A stretch of DNA of 32,159 nucleotides, taken from the NCBI GenBank assembly GCA_018304165.1, contig JAGVWS010000026.1, positions 1-32,159 of the forward strand. Reading direction: 5' to 3'. Positions 21,478 through 29,959 of the stretch are shown in pieces (positions within the stretch are counted from its first letter, which is position 1; each line of letters opens with the position of its first letter). The notes under the pieces are model-generated. The model was not told the origin of the DNA and did no database searches. It saw nothing but the letters and a program-made list of their open reading frames with translations. This stretch comes from Candidatus Pacearchaeota archaeon (GTDB taxonomy: Archaea; Nanobdellota; Nanobdellia; Pacearchaeales; GW2011-AR1). The position numbers and the translations under genes were made by a program.

Positions 21478-22020
21478 CTCAATTCTTTTTTCTAATTTTA
21501 AGTTAAGAATTTTCGCAACTTTATCAGCAACCAATTTACCTTCATTACTATAAGCCCAATAAAAGAGAATTGGCTTAACATTCTTTTTACCAATTAACTT
21601 CCTAATACTTTTAACAAAACCATTTGATGATAAACCTCTCCTTCTATAATTCTTATCAATAATTGCAGAGCATAAATAAATAGCGCTGAAATTATCTAAT
21701 GTGACTTTTCTGTTTTTAACGGCGAGCCATAAATCATTCTCATTTATTTCTTTATTGATAAAATTATCCATTAATTCTCTTGTTGAAGGAATAATCAGAG
21801 TAAAGCCAATAAAATTATCGTCATCCCTGATAATATTCATGCATTCTGGCAGATTGTTCATTACGAAAACGCTATCTTCTTCTGTGGGATGCCATTGATT
21901 CTTATCGGTTGAAGTACCAAATTCTTTGATTGCTATTTTCCTAGTAAACTCATAATCCTTAATGCTCTGCTTTCCTGTATCTGTTGAATAAGTTATCATT
22001 TTGCTTGTTCTACTCCTCAA
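21475..22020 (-). CDS. GNAT-family acetyltransferase-like protein
   Basis: About 174-181 residues. The central segment IYLCSAIIDKNYRRRGLSSNGFVKSIRKL contains a beta strand followed by the RRRG-L acetyl-CoA-binding turn and helix of GNAT enzymes; the N-terminal half has the NFIGFTLIIPS strand pair. The substrate is unknown. Two starts are possible: TTG at 22020, overlapping the stop of the gene before it and preceded by GGAG, or ATG at 21999 (MITYSTDTG), preceded by GAGGAG at a longer spacing. It is the last gene of a leftward five-gene operon. Confidence 0.65.
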   Translation of the reverse strand: MRSRTSKMITYSTDTGKQSIKDYEFTRKIAIKEFGTSTDKNQWHPTEEDSVFVMNNLPECMNIIRDDDNFIGFTLIIPSTRELMDNFINKEINENDLWLAVKNRKVTLDNFSAIYLCSAIIDKNYRRRGLSSNGFVKSIRKLIGKKNVKPILFYWAYSNEGKLVADKVAKILNLKLEKRIE

Positions 22021-22502
22021 CCTTTCAATCTCCTCTCTTTAGGAACAAAGTTTCTAATCCTTCCGTCGTTTCCGAGCTTTCCGCAGCCGATGAGCTCATT
22101 ATCTGACTTTAAAACAATGAAGCCTTTAATGTTATTATATCCGGCTTCCTGTTCTTTGTTGAGGAGAACATCATGGCCTTTCAGCCACTCAAGTTCCTGT
22201 TCAGGGTCAATATTGATAATGTTTTTTGTAATCTGGCCTCTAAGAATATTAACCGCATCATGAGAGAGGCGGATGCCATCTTTCTCTATTTTAAGGAGAT
22301 AGAAGCCGGAAATCTCGATGTGAACGATTGAGCCAAGAAGATCAAGATTGTCGGGGGAAATATCAGCAGTCAATAAACGAACCTTGTCCTGACCAAGAGT
22401 GAGAAGAGTTCCATTAACCTTAGTGATGCCGAATTGCTCGTTAAGCTTCTTGAGCAGTTCTTTCCTATCATTATCTCCGAGAATTTTAAAATGAGTTGTC
22501 AT
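22017..22502 (-). CDS. PUA-domain RNA-binding protein (Nip7/RsmF-tail-like)
   Basis: A 161-residue protein. The C-terminal 80 residues (GIRLSHDAVNILRGQ onward to IGCGKLGNDGRIRNFVPKERRL) form a PUA RNA-binding domain; the N-terminal half resembles the pre-PUA fold of Nip7. It overlaps the preceding methyltransferase by four bases (ATGA), so it probably guides that enzyme to rRNA or tRNA, much as the fused tail does in other NOL1/NOP2/Sun proteins. The ending FVPKERR is characteristic of this class. Confidence 0.75.
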   Translation of the reverse strand: MTTHFKILGDNDRKELLKKLNEQFGITKVNGTLLTLGQDKVRLLTADISPDNLDLLGSIVHIEISGFYLLKIEKDGIRLSHDAVNILRGQITKNIINIDPEQELEWLKGHDVLLNKEQEAGYNNIKGFIVLKSDNELIGCGKLGNDGRIRNFVPKERRLKG

Positions 22503-23485
22503 TTTATTTTATCACTAAGCTTTTTAATTTTGCATAAGAAGAAACCTTCAGTATCATTGTCTTGGGGGTAAATCCTGCAAGCCATTGACAGACGCTTATC
22601 ATAGGTTTTATTATTCCAATTTGTTATTCCTTTTCTAACTTTAATTGGCAGATTGATTGTGATGATATCGGCGTCATACTTGTTTAACAAATAATCTATG
22701 ACTTCTTCATTCTCTTCAGGAGAATGAGTGCATGTTGAATAAATCATCTCTCCGCCAATCTTTAATATGCTGAAAGCGGACTCAATGAGTTTTTTTTGTT
22801 TTCTTGAAAGGCTTTCAATGAGCTTCATGCTCCAGTCAATGGCTGCCCTTGGAGAGCTTCTTAGAGTACCTTCTCCGGAGCACGGAGAGTCAAGAAGAAT
22901 TTTATCAAAGCGCAGGTTAGATTTCTCCAGAAGTTTTTTGCAGAATAGAGAGCCTTCCTCACAGGAAATAATAGTGTTGGAAACGCCCGCCCTTTCACAA
23001 TTAGCTGCAAGAATGCGGGTGCGGCCAGGGGAGGAATCATTAGCAATAATTAATCCTTTATTATTCATCATTGCTGCGGCCTGCGTTGTCTTTGAGCCCG
23101 GAGCAGCACATAAATCGAGGAAGGCATTATTTTCGCATGGCTGAAGAGCAAGGAGAGGCATCATGCTGGATATCTCCTGGACATAATAATATCCGAGGAG
23201 ATGCTCCCTGCTCCGGCCTAACTCGCCTGGAGCGAGTATTGACTCAATCAGCATTATTTCCTTAAAGTCTTTATAAAGCTGAGAGACTTTCCAGCCTCTT
23301 GCTATTAATTTAGACAGTAATTCGTCAGGAGAAATTTTTAGAGTGTTACAACGAATATAATTAAGAGGATTACAATAAATTGACTCAAGAAATTTAGAAT
23401 AATCATCATTTCCATTTAAAAGATTTTTTATGCGCTCCACAAATTTTTCTTTCAAAACAGGAGCGCGACGAATGTAGCCGGCCAT
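22499..23485 (-). CDS. RNA cytosine-C5 methyltransferase (NOL1/NOP2/Sun family)
   Basis: A 328-residue enzyme that makes m5C in tRNA or rRNA. After an RNA-binding N-terminal part, FLDLCAAPGSKTTQ (122-135) binds S-adenosylmethionine. The two catalytic cysteines are Cys202 in DSPCSGEGT and Cys252 in YSTCTHSPEENE, as in all active family members. Target position cannot be read from sequence. It lies two bases after a RelE-like gene and overlaps the PUA gene, so the three share one message. Confidence 0.93.
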   Translation of the reverse strand: MAGYIRRAPVLKEKFVERIKNLLNGNDDYSKFLESIYCNPLNYIRCNTLKISPDELLSKLIARGWKVSQLYKDFKEIMLIESILAPGELGRSREHLLGYYYVQEISSMMPLLALQPCENNAFLDLCAAPGSKTTQAAAMMNNKGLIIANDSSPGRTRILAANCERAGVSNTIISCEEGSLFCKKLLEKSNLRFDKILLDSPCSGEGTLRSSPRAAIDWSMKLIESLSRKQKKLIESAFSILKIGGEMIYSTCTHSPEENEEVIDYLLNKYDADIITINLPIKVRKGITNWNNKTYDKRLSMACRIYPQDNDTEGFFLCKIKKLSDKIK

Positions 23486-23487
23486 GT

Positions 23488-23820
23488 TTAATGATAACCA
23501 AATCTCCTTTCATAGTCTTTATGATTAAAATATTCAACTATCATCAAGAGCATACTTTGGTCTTTAGTAGTTATAGAATAAACTAGCCTCCAAGCATTAG
23601 CTAGGGGATACCACCAGAGATTATCTATTCCATAGTCCTTAATATAAATCTTTGGAATAAGATATTTATGTATTCTTTCTCCGCAAAATGCATTTTCTTT
23701 AAAATCTTCTATTGCTTTTCTCAGTGACTTTTTCAACCAATTATTATCTTGTAGTTTATTAAAACTTTCTTCCAGAAAATCGTTTATGAAAATAACTTTA
23801 TCTGGCTTCTTTACGAACAT
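23488..23820 (-). CDS. RelE/ParE-superfamily toxin-like protein
   Basis: A 110-residue basic protein. The pattern of an N-terminal helical pair (DFLEESFNKLQDNNWLKKSL) then a sheet ending ANAWRLVYSITTKD, LLMIVEYFNHKDYERRFGY is the RelE/YafQ-type ribosome-dependent RNase fold. The C-terminal HKDYERRFGY is a typical end, with basic and tyrosine residues for catalysis. The gene upstream, five bases away, encodes a winged-helix protein in the place of an antitoxin. Its own stop is two bases before the m5C methyltransferase ATG. Confidence 0.7.
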   Translation of the reverse strand: MFVKKPDKVIFINDFLEESFNKLQDNNWLKKSLRKAIEDFKENAFCGERIHKYLIPKIYIKDYGIDNLWWYPLANAWRLVYSITTKDQSMLLMIVEYFNHKDYERRFGYH

Positions 23821-23825
23821 AATGC

Positions 23826-24113
23826 TTAGTATGCCTTTCTATTTTTAAACTTCTCGTATACTTCAGGGCTCCAGATATAGACTACGTAGCCATTCTTATC
23901 AATTCCAATCTTGTTATTATCCCAAAGATAATGAAGTATCACATTAAAAGTGCCCCACATAACCTTTTTAGGGATTTTATTGAATAATTCTGTCTTCTTG
24001 AATTCTCCATTGTGAGCTCTAATAAATCGCTCGACCATCATAACCGTTTCAAGAGTAGGACTGCGAGTAATTATATTCTTAATATTGAATTTTGGCGAAT
24101 TTTGAAGTTCCAT
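23826..24113 (-). CDS. small winged-helix protein, putative antitoxin of the RelE-like toxin
   Basis: A 95-residue protein from the ATG at 24113 (MELQNSPKFNIKN). TLETVMMVERFIRAHNGEFKKTELFNKI and FNVILHYLWDNNKIGIDKNGYVVYIW form a winged helix with recognition helix near the middle. Such domains are found as DNA-binding antitoxins in archaea. An upstream in-frame ATG at 24155 is less likely, because the TATA-like TAGATAAATACTTAA (about 24125-24140) would start transcripts at about 24110. Function as antitoxin is inferred from position. Confidence 0.6.
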   Translation of the reverse strand: MELQNSPKFNIKNIITRSPTLETVMMVERFIRAHNGEFKKTELFNKIPKKVMWGTFNVILHYLWDNNKIGIDKNGYVVYIWSPEVYEKFKNRKAY

Positions 24114-24201
24114 TTTTATAAATCTTAAGTATTTATCTACTGATAATATTATCAAGTGATATATTTAAATGTTTCTAAATAGGTTGTTTCTTTAGCAATC
24201 A

Positions 24202-26700
24202 TCAAAACAGCCTCTTCTGGCTTTCTCCTTCAATAATATCCTTGGTTTCAATGCCGAAGACCTGGAATATGTTTTCTACGGCGGGAAGGACCTGGTTGTT
24301 TAAGTAGTAACTTATGTCGTAGGGCTTGTTGTCGTCTATTAAGGCAACTCTGTTGCCTATTCTCTTGCTCCTGGAGTTTGGCTTCCCTTTCGCGTCTTTT
24401 TTGGGCTCGGAAATATAATATTCAATAAGCATTCCGACATCTACCGGAATTCCTTCTTTTAGCATTTTTTCTGCAGCTAAGACGTGAGGGCCTTTGGATT
24501 TATAGCCGGAGATGGGCTTTTTTAGCTGGGTTTTTATTATAATATCTTTGCTATCAATTTTTCTATCCTTTAATTTTTTAATAATTTCTTTAGTGTATTG
24601 CAAAGCATTTATTTCATTTCCTTCATTTAATATCTTTCTTAGAACCCCGTTCTGGAGATTGCGGGCTAACTTACACCAGTCCCTTCTCACAGTTTCAAAG
24701 CCGCGTATTTTTAATTTTCCATTTTCATTAATAAGGGCATATTTTTTCTTTGCTCCGACTTCACCGCTTCTTGTGGTCACCCATAATCCGCGCATGTAGA
24801 AGTCCTCTAAATCAAGCTCCATGATGCCTGGAAGTTCAGAATTAAGCTCTTTGAGAAAATGAAAAGTTTCTTGTGCAGTATATCTTTTGTTAGTCTTTTT
24901 GTTTTGATTTACAAAGATTAAGCTGTCTGTATCTATGTAGATTACCTCTCTTCCTGATTTTTTTATCTTTTCCAAAGTTTCCTTAATGAATTTTCTGCTT
25001 ATAGCTGTAGCAGAAGCACTCGCCTGAGGGCAGTAATATCTGGCGCCAAAAAAACCTTGATAGCCATAAGCAGCATTAGCAATAAGTTTGAAAGCATTAC
25101 TCCTTGCCTTAACAATAGGATCAGGATTCTTCTTAAAAACTTCCTTGTATTCTTTTCTCTTAACAATGATTTCTTCTAAAAGTTCAGGAAAGAAACCTTT
25201 AGTGGGAGTAAAATAAAACTCTTTATTACCTGTATCCACAATAATGCAACTCTTGAGTTTTTTTTCAAGAATAGTGGATCTGGACAAGTTAAAAGTAGCA
25301 ATGATGCTTGGCCAAAAAGAAGTAAAATCAAAAACAACGACGTTTTCATATAAGCCCGGCTTGGGCTGGAGAACAAAAGCGCCCTCATATTTTTCACGGT
25401 CTCTTCTTTCGCCGATTTCATCATGGATTGGGCGTTTTTCAGCAATTTCATTGAACCTGTAAAGGTTGTGGAGGATGTAGTCTTCAACATGGGTAGACAT
25501 GCCATCGCGAGAAACATCAAATAAAGGCTTATGCATAATTCTAGAGAATTCCATCAGGTCAGGCCAAATTTTCTCAGCAAGCTTGTATGTGAGAGCAGAA
25601 TCCTGCAGGTTATAATGAAAAAACTTATTCCATTCGTCTTTAGAAAGCTTGCTAAAATGTTTAAATTCAAAATTAAGCTTTTTTTCGCTAAGAAGCTCGC
25701 CGGCAACTTCATTCAAAGAGAGAGTTTCGGACTGCAAGTACTGGGAATAATTAACATCAACAAATTTGTAAATATCGAGGTGAACAATGCCTTCAATTTT
25801 AGCAGATTGCCTTTTAGCGCCAGAAATTCTTGGCTGGGAAGAATCAAGGCCAATGGGCAATTTAACCTCCAGTTTTTTAGCCCTCTCCCTGATATAGGAC
25901 ATATCAAAATTATCAGAAAAATAACCTGTCAGGATGTCGGGGTCTTCAGTCTTAATATAATCGCAGAATTTTTCAAGCATGTCAGCCTCACTCTTGCAAT
26001 GCTCTACAAAATCAATATCATTTCCTTCTTTCTTCCAAGTCAAAACTTTGCGAAAATCCCCGCCGTAAAGAGAAATCATCAGTATTCTGCCCTTGCCAAT
26101 TTCCAGCTCATCAACCTCTATATCATAAGCAAGAATTTTGGGGCTGAAAAGCTCGTCACTTTTTTTATCTGATTCTTTAATGCTACCTACTTTGAGAACA
26201 AAATCAGCATTAATGGCAGAATCAATGCCTCCAAAATCGCCGGACTTATTAAGAACATCACCAGAAACTTTAAACCATTTTAATGGAATAACTTTACCGG
26301 ACATAATATAATGAGTGATAGTGCCAAGGTCATGCTCTCTTCTCTTTACAATCTCCTCAAAATCAATTTTGCCGGCAACAGACGGAGCATCTTTATAATT
26401 AGTGATGGAAATTTTAACGGCTTTAACATCCTGCCCAAGGAATTTTTTTTCGTGGAGTTCAGTTTTTAAGACATGGGTTGTGCGGGACTCTGAGTGCACT
26501 TTTATTTTTTCTATCTTCTCCATAACATGTTTTATCTGCTTTTCGCTTAGACCATCCTGAAGAATAGCCCAAAAGTAAGCATCAATTTTGTCAATCAGGC
26601 AGATTCTCCTGCCTTCCCTGCTCCTTCCGTAGATTTTAACATAATTCTCATCGTTAAAATCAAAAGCAGAATAATCAAGAGGGATGAATTCAATTTCCAT
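24202..26700 (-). CDS. polB: family B DNA polymerase
   Basis: An 832-residue replicative or repair polymerase with proofreading. Exonuclease motifs: YDIEVDE (Asp193, Glu195), NFDMSY (264-269, Asp266) and YNLQDSAL (Tyr363, Asp367). Polymerase motifs: DFTSFWPSII (Asp458; most have SLYPSI), KLIANAAYGYQG (538-549, Lys538, Asn542, Tyr545-Gly546) and YIDTDS (588-593, Asp590, Asp592). All acidic residues needed for both activities are present. No intein is present. The TATA AAGTATAAAAAGC lies 26 bases before the ATG, a leaderless layout. Confidence 0.95.
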   Translation of the reverse strand: MEIEFIPLDYSAFDFNDENYVKIYGRSREGRRICLIDKIDAYFWAILQDGLSEKQIKHVMEKIEKIKVHSESRTTHVLKTELHEKKFLGQDVKAVKISITNYKDAPSVAGKIDFEEIVKRREHDLGTITHYIMSGKVIPLKWFKVSGDVLNKSGDFGGIDSAINADFVLKVGSIKESDKKSDELFSPKILAYDIEVDELEIGKGRILMISLYGGDFRKVLTWKKEGNDIDFVEHCKSEADMLEKFCDYIKTEDPDILTGYFSDNFDMSYIRERAKKLEVKLPIGLDSSQPRISGAKRQSAKIEGIVHLDIYKFVDVNYSQYLQSETLSLNEVAGELLSEKKLNFEFKHFSKLSKDEWNKFFHYNLQDSALTYKLAEKIWPDLMEFSRIMHKPLFDVSRDGMSTHVEDYILHNLYRFNEIAEKRPIHDEIGERRDREKYEGAFVLQPKPGLYENVVVFDFTSFWPSIIATFNLSRSTILEKKLKSCIIVDTGNKEFYFTPTKGFFPELLEEIIVKRKEYKEVFKKNPDPIVKARSNAFKLIANAAYGYQGFFGARYYCPQASASATAISRKFIKETLEKIKKSGREVIYIDTDSLIFVNQNKKTNKRYTAQETFHFLKELNSELPGIMELDLEDFYMRGLWVTTRSGEVGAKKKYALINENGKLKIRGFETVRRDWCKLARNLQNGVLRKILNEGNEINALQYTKEIIKKLKDRKIDSKDIIIKTQLKKPISGYKSKGPHVLAAEKMLKEGIPVDVGMLIEYYISEPKKDAKGKPNSRSKRIGNRVALIDDNKPYDISYYLNNQVLPAVENIFQVFGIETKDIIEGESQKRLF

Positions 26701-26813
26701 AAATAAGAGAATGGCCGGAGCTTTTTATACTTTAAAAATCCTGTAAGAGCTTTTGTTACTACTTATTAGTCATTTAAAGAAAGGTTTATAAATGCAGGAT
26801 TCCTACGCATAGT

Positions 26814-27296
26814 ATGACTCTTGAAATGGATGTTGATGATGCCGAAGTAGGGCCTGATAAAGCCTTGCTTGAAGGGAACAGACTAGCCAAAAGAGCGTAT
26901 GATGATGAAGACTGGAAAGCTTATGCTCAGGCGTGTAATAAATATGGCATTAAGCCGTGGGATTTGGAAGCCTATGAAAGAGGGATGGCTGACGTGACTG
27001 TTGCCGGGCAGAAACAGGCAGATTATGTAAAAAGTTATGTCCCAAAAATAAAACAGGGTGAGATGGAGTATAGGCCAAGCACCGTTGATGGATTGAGAGG
27101 ATACCTGAGGAAGGCGTTGAGAGATAATCCTGATAGCAGAGAGTTGGCAGATTTAAGCAGAGGATTGAGCAGAGATAACATCTCTGTTCTTATGAAAAAA
27201 GCCAACGAGGTTAGAAGAATGGCCGGACTTCCGCAATGGGAATGGGAGAGAATTGGTAATTTTTATTGCGTTAAGAGAAGAAGAGTAAAGAGATAA
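26814..27296 (+). CDS. conserved-looking protein of unknown function
   Basis: A 160-residue soluble protein, acidic at the start and very basic at the end (KRRRVKR). It is predicted mostly helical (NRLAKRAYDDEDWKAYAQAC, LRGYLRKALRDN, SVLMKKANEVRRMAGL) with Trp/Tyr-rich patches near the C terminus. I recognise no domain. The promoter AAAGGTTTATAAATG (26779-26793) is one of the strongest in the window, about 26 bases before the ATG, indicating a real, well-expressed leaderless gene. The basic tail suggests nucleic-acid binding. Confidence 0.65.
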   Translation: MTLEMDVDDAEVGPDKALLEGNRLAKRAYDDEDWKAYAQACNKYGIKPWDLEAYERGMADVTVAGQKQADYVKSYVPKIKQGEMEYRPSTVDGLRGYLRKALRDNPDSRELADLSRGLSRDNISVLMKKANEVRRMAGLPQWEWERIGNFYCVKRRRVKR

Positions 27297-27298
27297 TT

Positions 27299-27661
27299 TT
27301 ATTTAACAAATTCAACACCTTCAACCTCTTTAAACTCTTTATCACCTGTTAAGAATTTAATTCCAAGATTTTTAGCCATGACATACGAAACACAGTCAGT
27401 TACAGAAACTTTTCTGTCTTTCCAAGACAGTCTAAATTTCATAGCATCTACTATCCATTCAGGTCTTACGGAATTTATATGCTTAGAATATTTTTCAATG
27501 ATTTCTTTTAAGTTTCCCTTTCCTCCTTTTAGAATATTATAACACAATTCTGCATAAATAAAATTGTTTATTATTACTTCACTGTCATTATATTTTATGT
27601 AATTTGGATTGCCCCGGACTATCTCAATTATAGCATAGGTATCAAAAACATATTTATTCAT
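27299..27661 (-). CDS. vapC: PIN-domain toxin VapC
   Basis: A 120-residue PIN-domain RNase. The acidic quartet is Asp7 (FDTYA), Glu38 (IYAELCYN), Asp89 (VTDCVSYVMAK) and Asp107 (LTGDKEF), all in the usual spacing, so it should be active against RNA. The start overlaps the end of vapB by eight bases. The family cleaves tRNA, rRNA or mRNA when its antitoxin is degraded; the target here is unknown. Confidence 0.88.
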   Translation of the reverse strand: MNKYVFDTYAIIEIVRGNPNYIKYNDSEVIINNFIYAELCYNILKGGKGNLKEIIEKYSKHINSVRPEWIVDAMKFRLSWKDRKVSVTDCVSYVMAKNLGIKFLTGDKEFKEVEGVEFVK

Positions 27662-27887
27662 TGTATAACTCTTTATCAGTCTCTTTCATCATTTCTTCAG
27701 TGGATTTCTTGAATTTTATTTTTCCGAATGTCTCCCTCAAAACATTCTCCTTATGCTTTTTTGTTATAATCACATTTATCTCTTCTCCATTAGCTATTTT
27801 TTTCTCCCTTAAAAATCCTTTAGGGATCATAATTCCATAAGAATTTCCCCATTTCCTTATTTTAGTTGTTAATATTGCTTCTTCCAT
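27654..27887 (-). CDS. vapB: AbrB-type antitoxin VapB
   Basis: A 77-residue antitoxin. The N-terminal half LTTKIRKWGNSYGIMIPKGF is the AbrB/MazE swapped-hairpin DNA-binding domain; the C-terminal half, rich in Lys and Glu (NVLRETFGKIKFKKSTEEMM), is the segment that wraps the toxin. Between the TATA box (minus strand, about 27915) and the ATG stand two direct repeats of GTATAAAC, a likely operator for self-repression. The overlap with vapC couples translation. Confidence 0.85.
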   Translation of the reverse strand: MEEAILTTKIRKWGNSYGIMIPKGFLREKKIANGEEINVIITKKHKENVLRETFGKIKFKKSTEEMMKETDKELYNE

Positions 27888-27919
27888 GTATAAACCGTAT
27901 AAACATCAGTATAAAAATC
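27888..27919 (-). promoter_or_regulatory. vapBC promoter with repeated operator
   Basis: On the minus strand a TATA-like GATTTTTAT lies about 28 bases before the vapB start. GTATAAAC occurs at 27888-27895 and again at 27897-27904, period 9, precisely between TATA and start codon. It resembles the layout before the nucleotidyltransferase unit at 7301-7319. Confidence 0.5.
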
Positions 27920-27966
27920 TTTCTATTATAGCTATAATTTATTAATTTGAGATAACTTGCAAATAT

Positions 27967-29013
27967 ATGGGCTTGCAAATACGCGAGATTGTACCGCGAA
28001 GGCCGATTCAGATAAAGGATCTTAAGAACAAAACGATATGCATTGATGCATATAACATTATCTACCAGTTTCTTTCAAATATAAGACAGCCTGACGGCAC
28101 GCCTCTTAAGGATAGCAAGGGGAGAATAACAAGCCATCTTTCAGGATTGTTTTACAGGAATGTAAATCTTATTGAGGATGGCCTTAAGATAGTTTATGTT
28201 TTTGACGGGAAGCCTCCGGAACTTAAGGGAGTAACCGGAGAGATTAGGGAAGAGAGGAAGGATGAAGCTGCAGGAAAGTATGCTGAAGCGAGAAAGGAAG
28301 GAGATGTTGAGGGAATGGGAAGGTATGCAAGACAGATGGTTAGAATAACGAGAGAGATTGTTGAAGAAAGCAAGGAACTGCTGACCGCTATGGGCATTGC
28401 TGTTGTACAGGCGCCAAGCGAGGGAGAGAGCCAGGCTGCTTACCTCGCAAGAACAGATCCTCAGGGAATTTATGCTGTCGGAAGCCAGGACTATGATTGT
28501 TTGCTGTTTGGGGCGCCGAGGCTGATACAGAATTTAACTTTGTCGCAGAGGAGGAAGACGGCTTCCGGAGGGTATGTTGAGGTGTTTCCTGAACTAATAG
28601 AAATGGAGAGAGTTTTAAATCATCTGCAGATAAATATTGATCAGCTTATATGCATTGGGATTCTGTGCGGAACGGACTATAATCCCGGAGGAGTCAGAGG
28701 AATAGGGCCTAAGAGAGCCCTTCAGATTGTAAAGCTTTACAAACAACCAGTCCTGATTTTTGAGTCAGCCATGGTCAGAGAGAGAATGGCAGAGATGGGG
28801 CTGAGCGGAGGGGGTTTTGACTGGAAAGCAGTGTTTGAATTGTTTCACAAGCCTAATGTAGATACAACAGCAAGAATAGAATTTCCAAAAGTTGAGCTGA
28901 ACGAAGTAAGGAGGATACTTCTTGAAAGAGAATTTTCCGAAGAAAGAATCAACAAGCAGCTTGAAAGGCTTGAGAAAGCTGTAGAGCAAAGAAAGCAGAG
29001 GACGCTGTTTTGA
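27967..29013 (+). CDS. fen: flap endonuclease 1 (FEN1)
   Basis: A 348-residue structure-specific nuclease that trims 5' flaps during Okazaki fragment maturation and repair. Metal ligands: Asp27 (CIDAYN), Asp80 (VFDGKPP), Glu152/Glu154 (PSEGESQAAY), Asp175/Asp177 (SQDYDCLLFG) and Asp237 (CGTDYNPG in the H3TH region, GGVRGIGPKRAL). The helical arch lies between about 90 and 130. The C terminus ends QRTLF, a shortened sliding-clamp (PCNA) motif without the usual second aromatic. A TATA-like TAATTTATTAATT lies about 25 bases before the ATG. A hairpin spans the stop codon. Confidence 0.95.
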   Translation: MGLQIREIVPRRPIQIKDLKNKTICIDAYNIIYQFLSNIRQPDGTPLKDSKGRITSHLSGLFYRNVNLIEDGLKIVYVFDGKPPELKGVTGEIREERKDEAAGKYAEARKEGDVEGMGRYARQMVRITREIVEESKELLTAMGIAVVQAPSEGESQAAYLARTDPQGIYAVGSQDYDCLLFGAPRLIQNLTLSQRRKTASGGYVEVFPELIEMERVLNHLQINIDQLICIGILCGTDYNPGGVRGIGPKRALQIVKLYKQPVLIFESAMVRERMAEMGLSGGGFDWKAVFELFHKPNVDTTARIEFPKVELNEVRRILLEREFSEERINKQLERLEKAVEQRKQRTLF

Positions 29014-29023
29014 AGACAGCGTC
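29001..29023 (+). terminator. hairpin spanning the fen stop codon
   Basis: GACGCTGT (29001-29008) and ACAGCGTC (29016-29023) form a perfect 8-bp stem; the seven-base loop contains the TGA stop (29011-29013). It also lies between two convergent genes, so it may act for both. There is no T run. Confidence 0.55.
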
Positions 29024-29045
29024 TTGGTGAATTGCGGATTGCTTA

Positions 29046-29837
29046 TTAATCGCTTGAGTCTGGAAGATGCCTTGAGCCGTCGTCTTCTTCCAAAGAGGGG
29101 TTTCTGAATTTTCCTGGGTCAAATCTGAACCTCTCGTCAACTTTGGCAGGCTCTCCAGTGAGAGCTTCTGAAAGAGGATTGATGACGTTTTCCACTCTTT
29201 TGGCATTGAGTTCCAACTGGAATTGTTTATACTCCTCTAATCGCTTCTTTTGGTAATCTCTGATTTTCTTGCGGGCAATTACTATTAGTCTTCTCAAGTA
29301 TATCAATAAGAGGATGAAGATAATAAGAATCGCAAGCTGCCATCCAAGAGAGAGCTTGAATATTAAATCTGAAATGGTATGGCCAATCCATGAGAAGAGC
29401 TTTGTCTGGGCAAGAATTATATTTGCGCCAAGCCCGATTCCCCATGAAGAAAGGTTGGAGAAAATAGTGAATGAACTGAATATGGTTGAAAAAGAATGCC
29501 ATAAATAAACCCAAATAATTAAAACCACAAAGAAGGCAAAAGAGAAGCTATATGGCTCTCCCACCAGGATTTTGAAGACATTTGAAGCTTTCTGAAGACC
29601 TCTGTCAATTGATGAAACAAACGAGTAGCTGAGGAGTTTGTACCTGAATTTGTCTGCTGCAAGACCAAAGAGATTGTTATCTGGATTATAAATTCTTCCT
29701 GAAATATTCTGGGCGGCATTGGAATAATTATTCAGCCTGTTAAATTCTTCTTCATCTATCTGCGATGATGACAATTGAACAAAGAAAGACGCAACTAATA
29801 AGCTAATAACTAACGCACCTAACAGCCCTCTTCTCAT
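29046..29837 (-). CDS. secreted/membrane protein with cytoplasmic coiled-coil tail
   Basis: A 263-residue protein. The N terminus MRRGLLGALVISLLVASFFV is a signal peptide or anchor. A soluble Asn-rich segment of about 65 residues follows, then three hydrophobic helices (about 97-113, 118-140 and 165-185) and a long basic-to-charged coiled coil (RRLIVIARKKIRDYQKKRLEE, 186-225) with a disordered acidic tail. I recognise no family. It sits beside another unassigned membrane protein; neither has a known role. The TATA GTTTTATAAAG lies about 25 bases upstream. Confidence 0.7.
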   Translation of the reverse strand: MRRGLLGALVISLLVASFFVQLSSSQIDEEEFNRLNNYSNAAQNISGRIYNPDNNLFGLAADKFRYKLLSYSFVSSIDRGLQKASNVFKILVGEPYSFSFAFFVVLIIWVYLWHSFSTIFSSFTIFSNLSSWGIGLGANIILAQTKLFSWIGHTISDLIFKLSLGWQLAILIIFILLLIYLRRLIVIARKKIRDYQKKRLEEYKQFQLELNAKRVENVINPLSEALTGEPAKVDERFRFDPGKFRNPSLEEDDGSRHLPDSSD

Positions 29838-29902
29838 AAATTATGAATGAGCAAGGACTTTATAAAACTTTTAGGTATGCTAAATATGCGAAACTGACTT
29901 AA

Positions 29903-29926
29903 TAAAAATTTGGGCGTAAGCCCAAA
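29903..29926 (-). terminator. hairpin and T run after the 209-residue membrane protein gene
   Basis: Read leftward, TTTGGGC-TTAC-GCCCAAA (29926 to 29909) forms a perfect 7-bp stem followed by five to six T residues. It separates this gene from the next leftward gene, so the two membrane proteins are probably transcribed separately. Confidence 0.7.
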
Positions 29927-29959
29927 AATAATTGTAAAAATAAAACAAAAAATTCAGGT

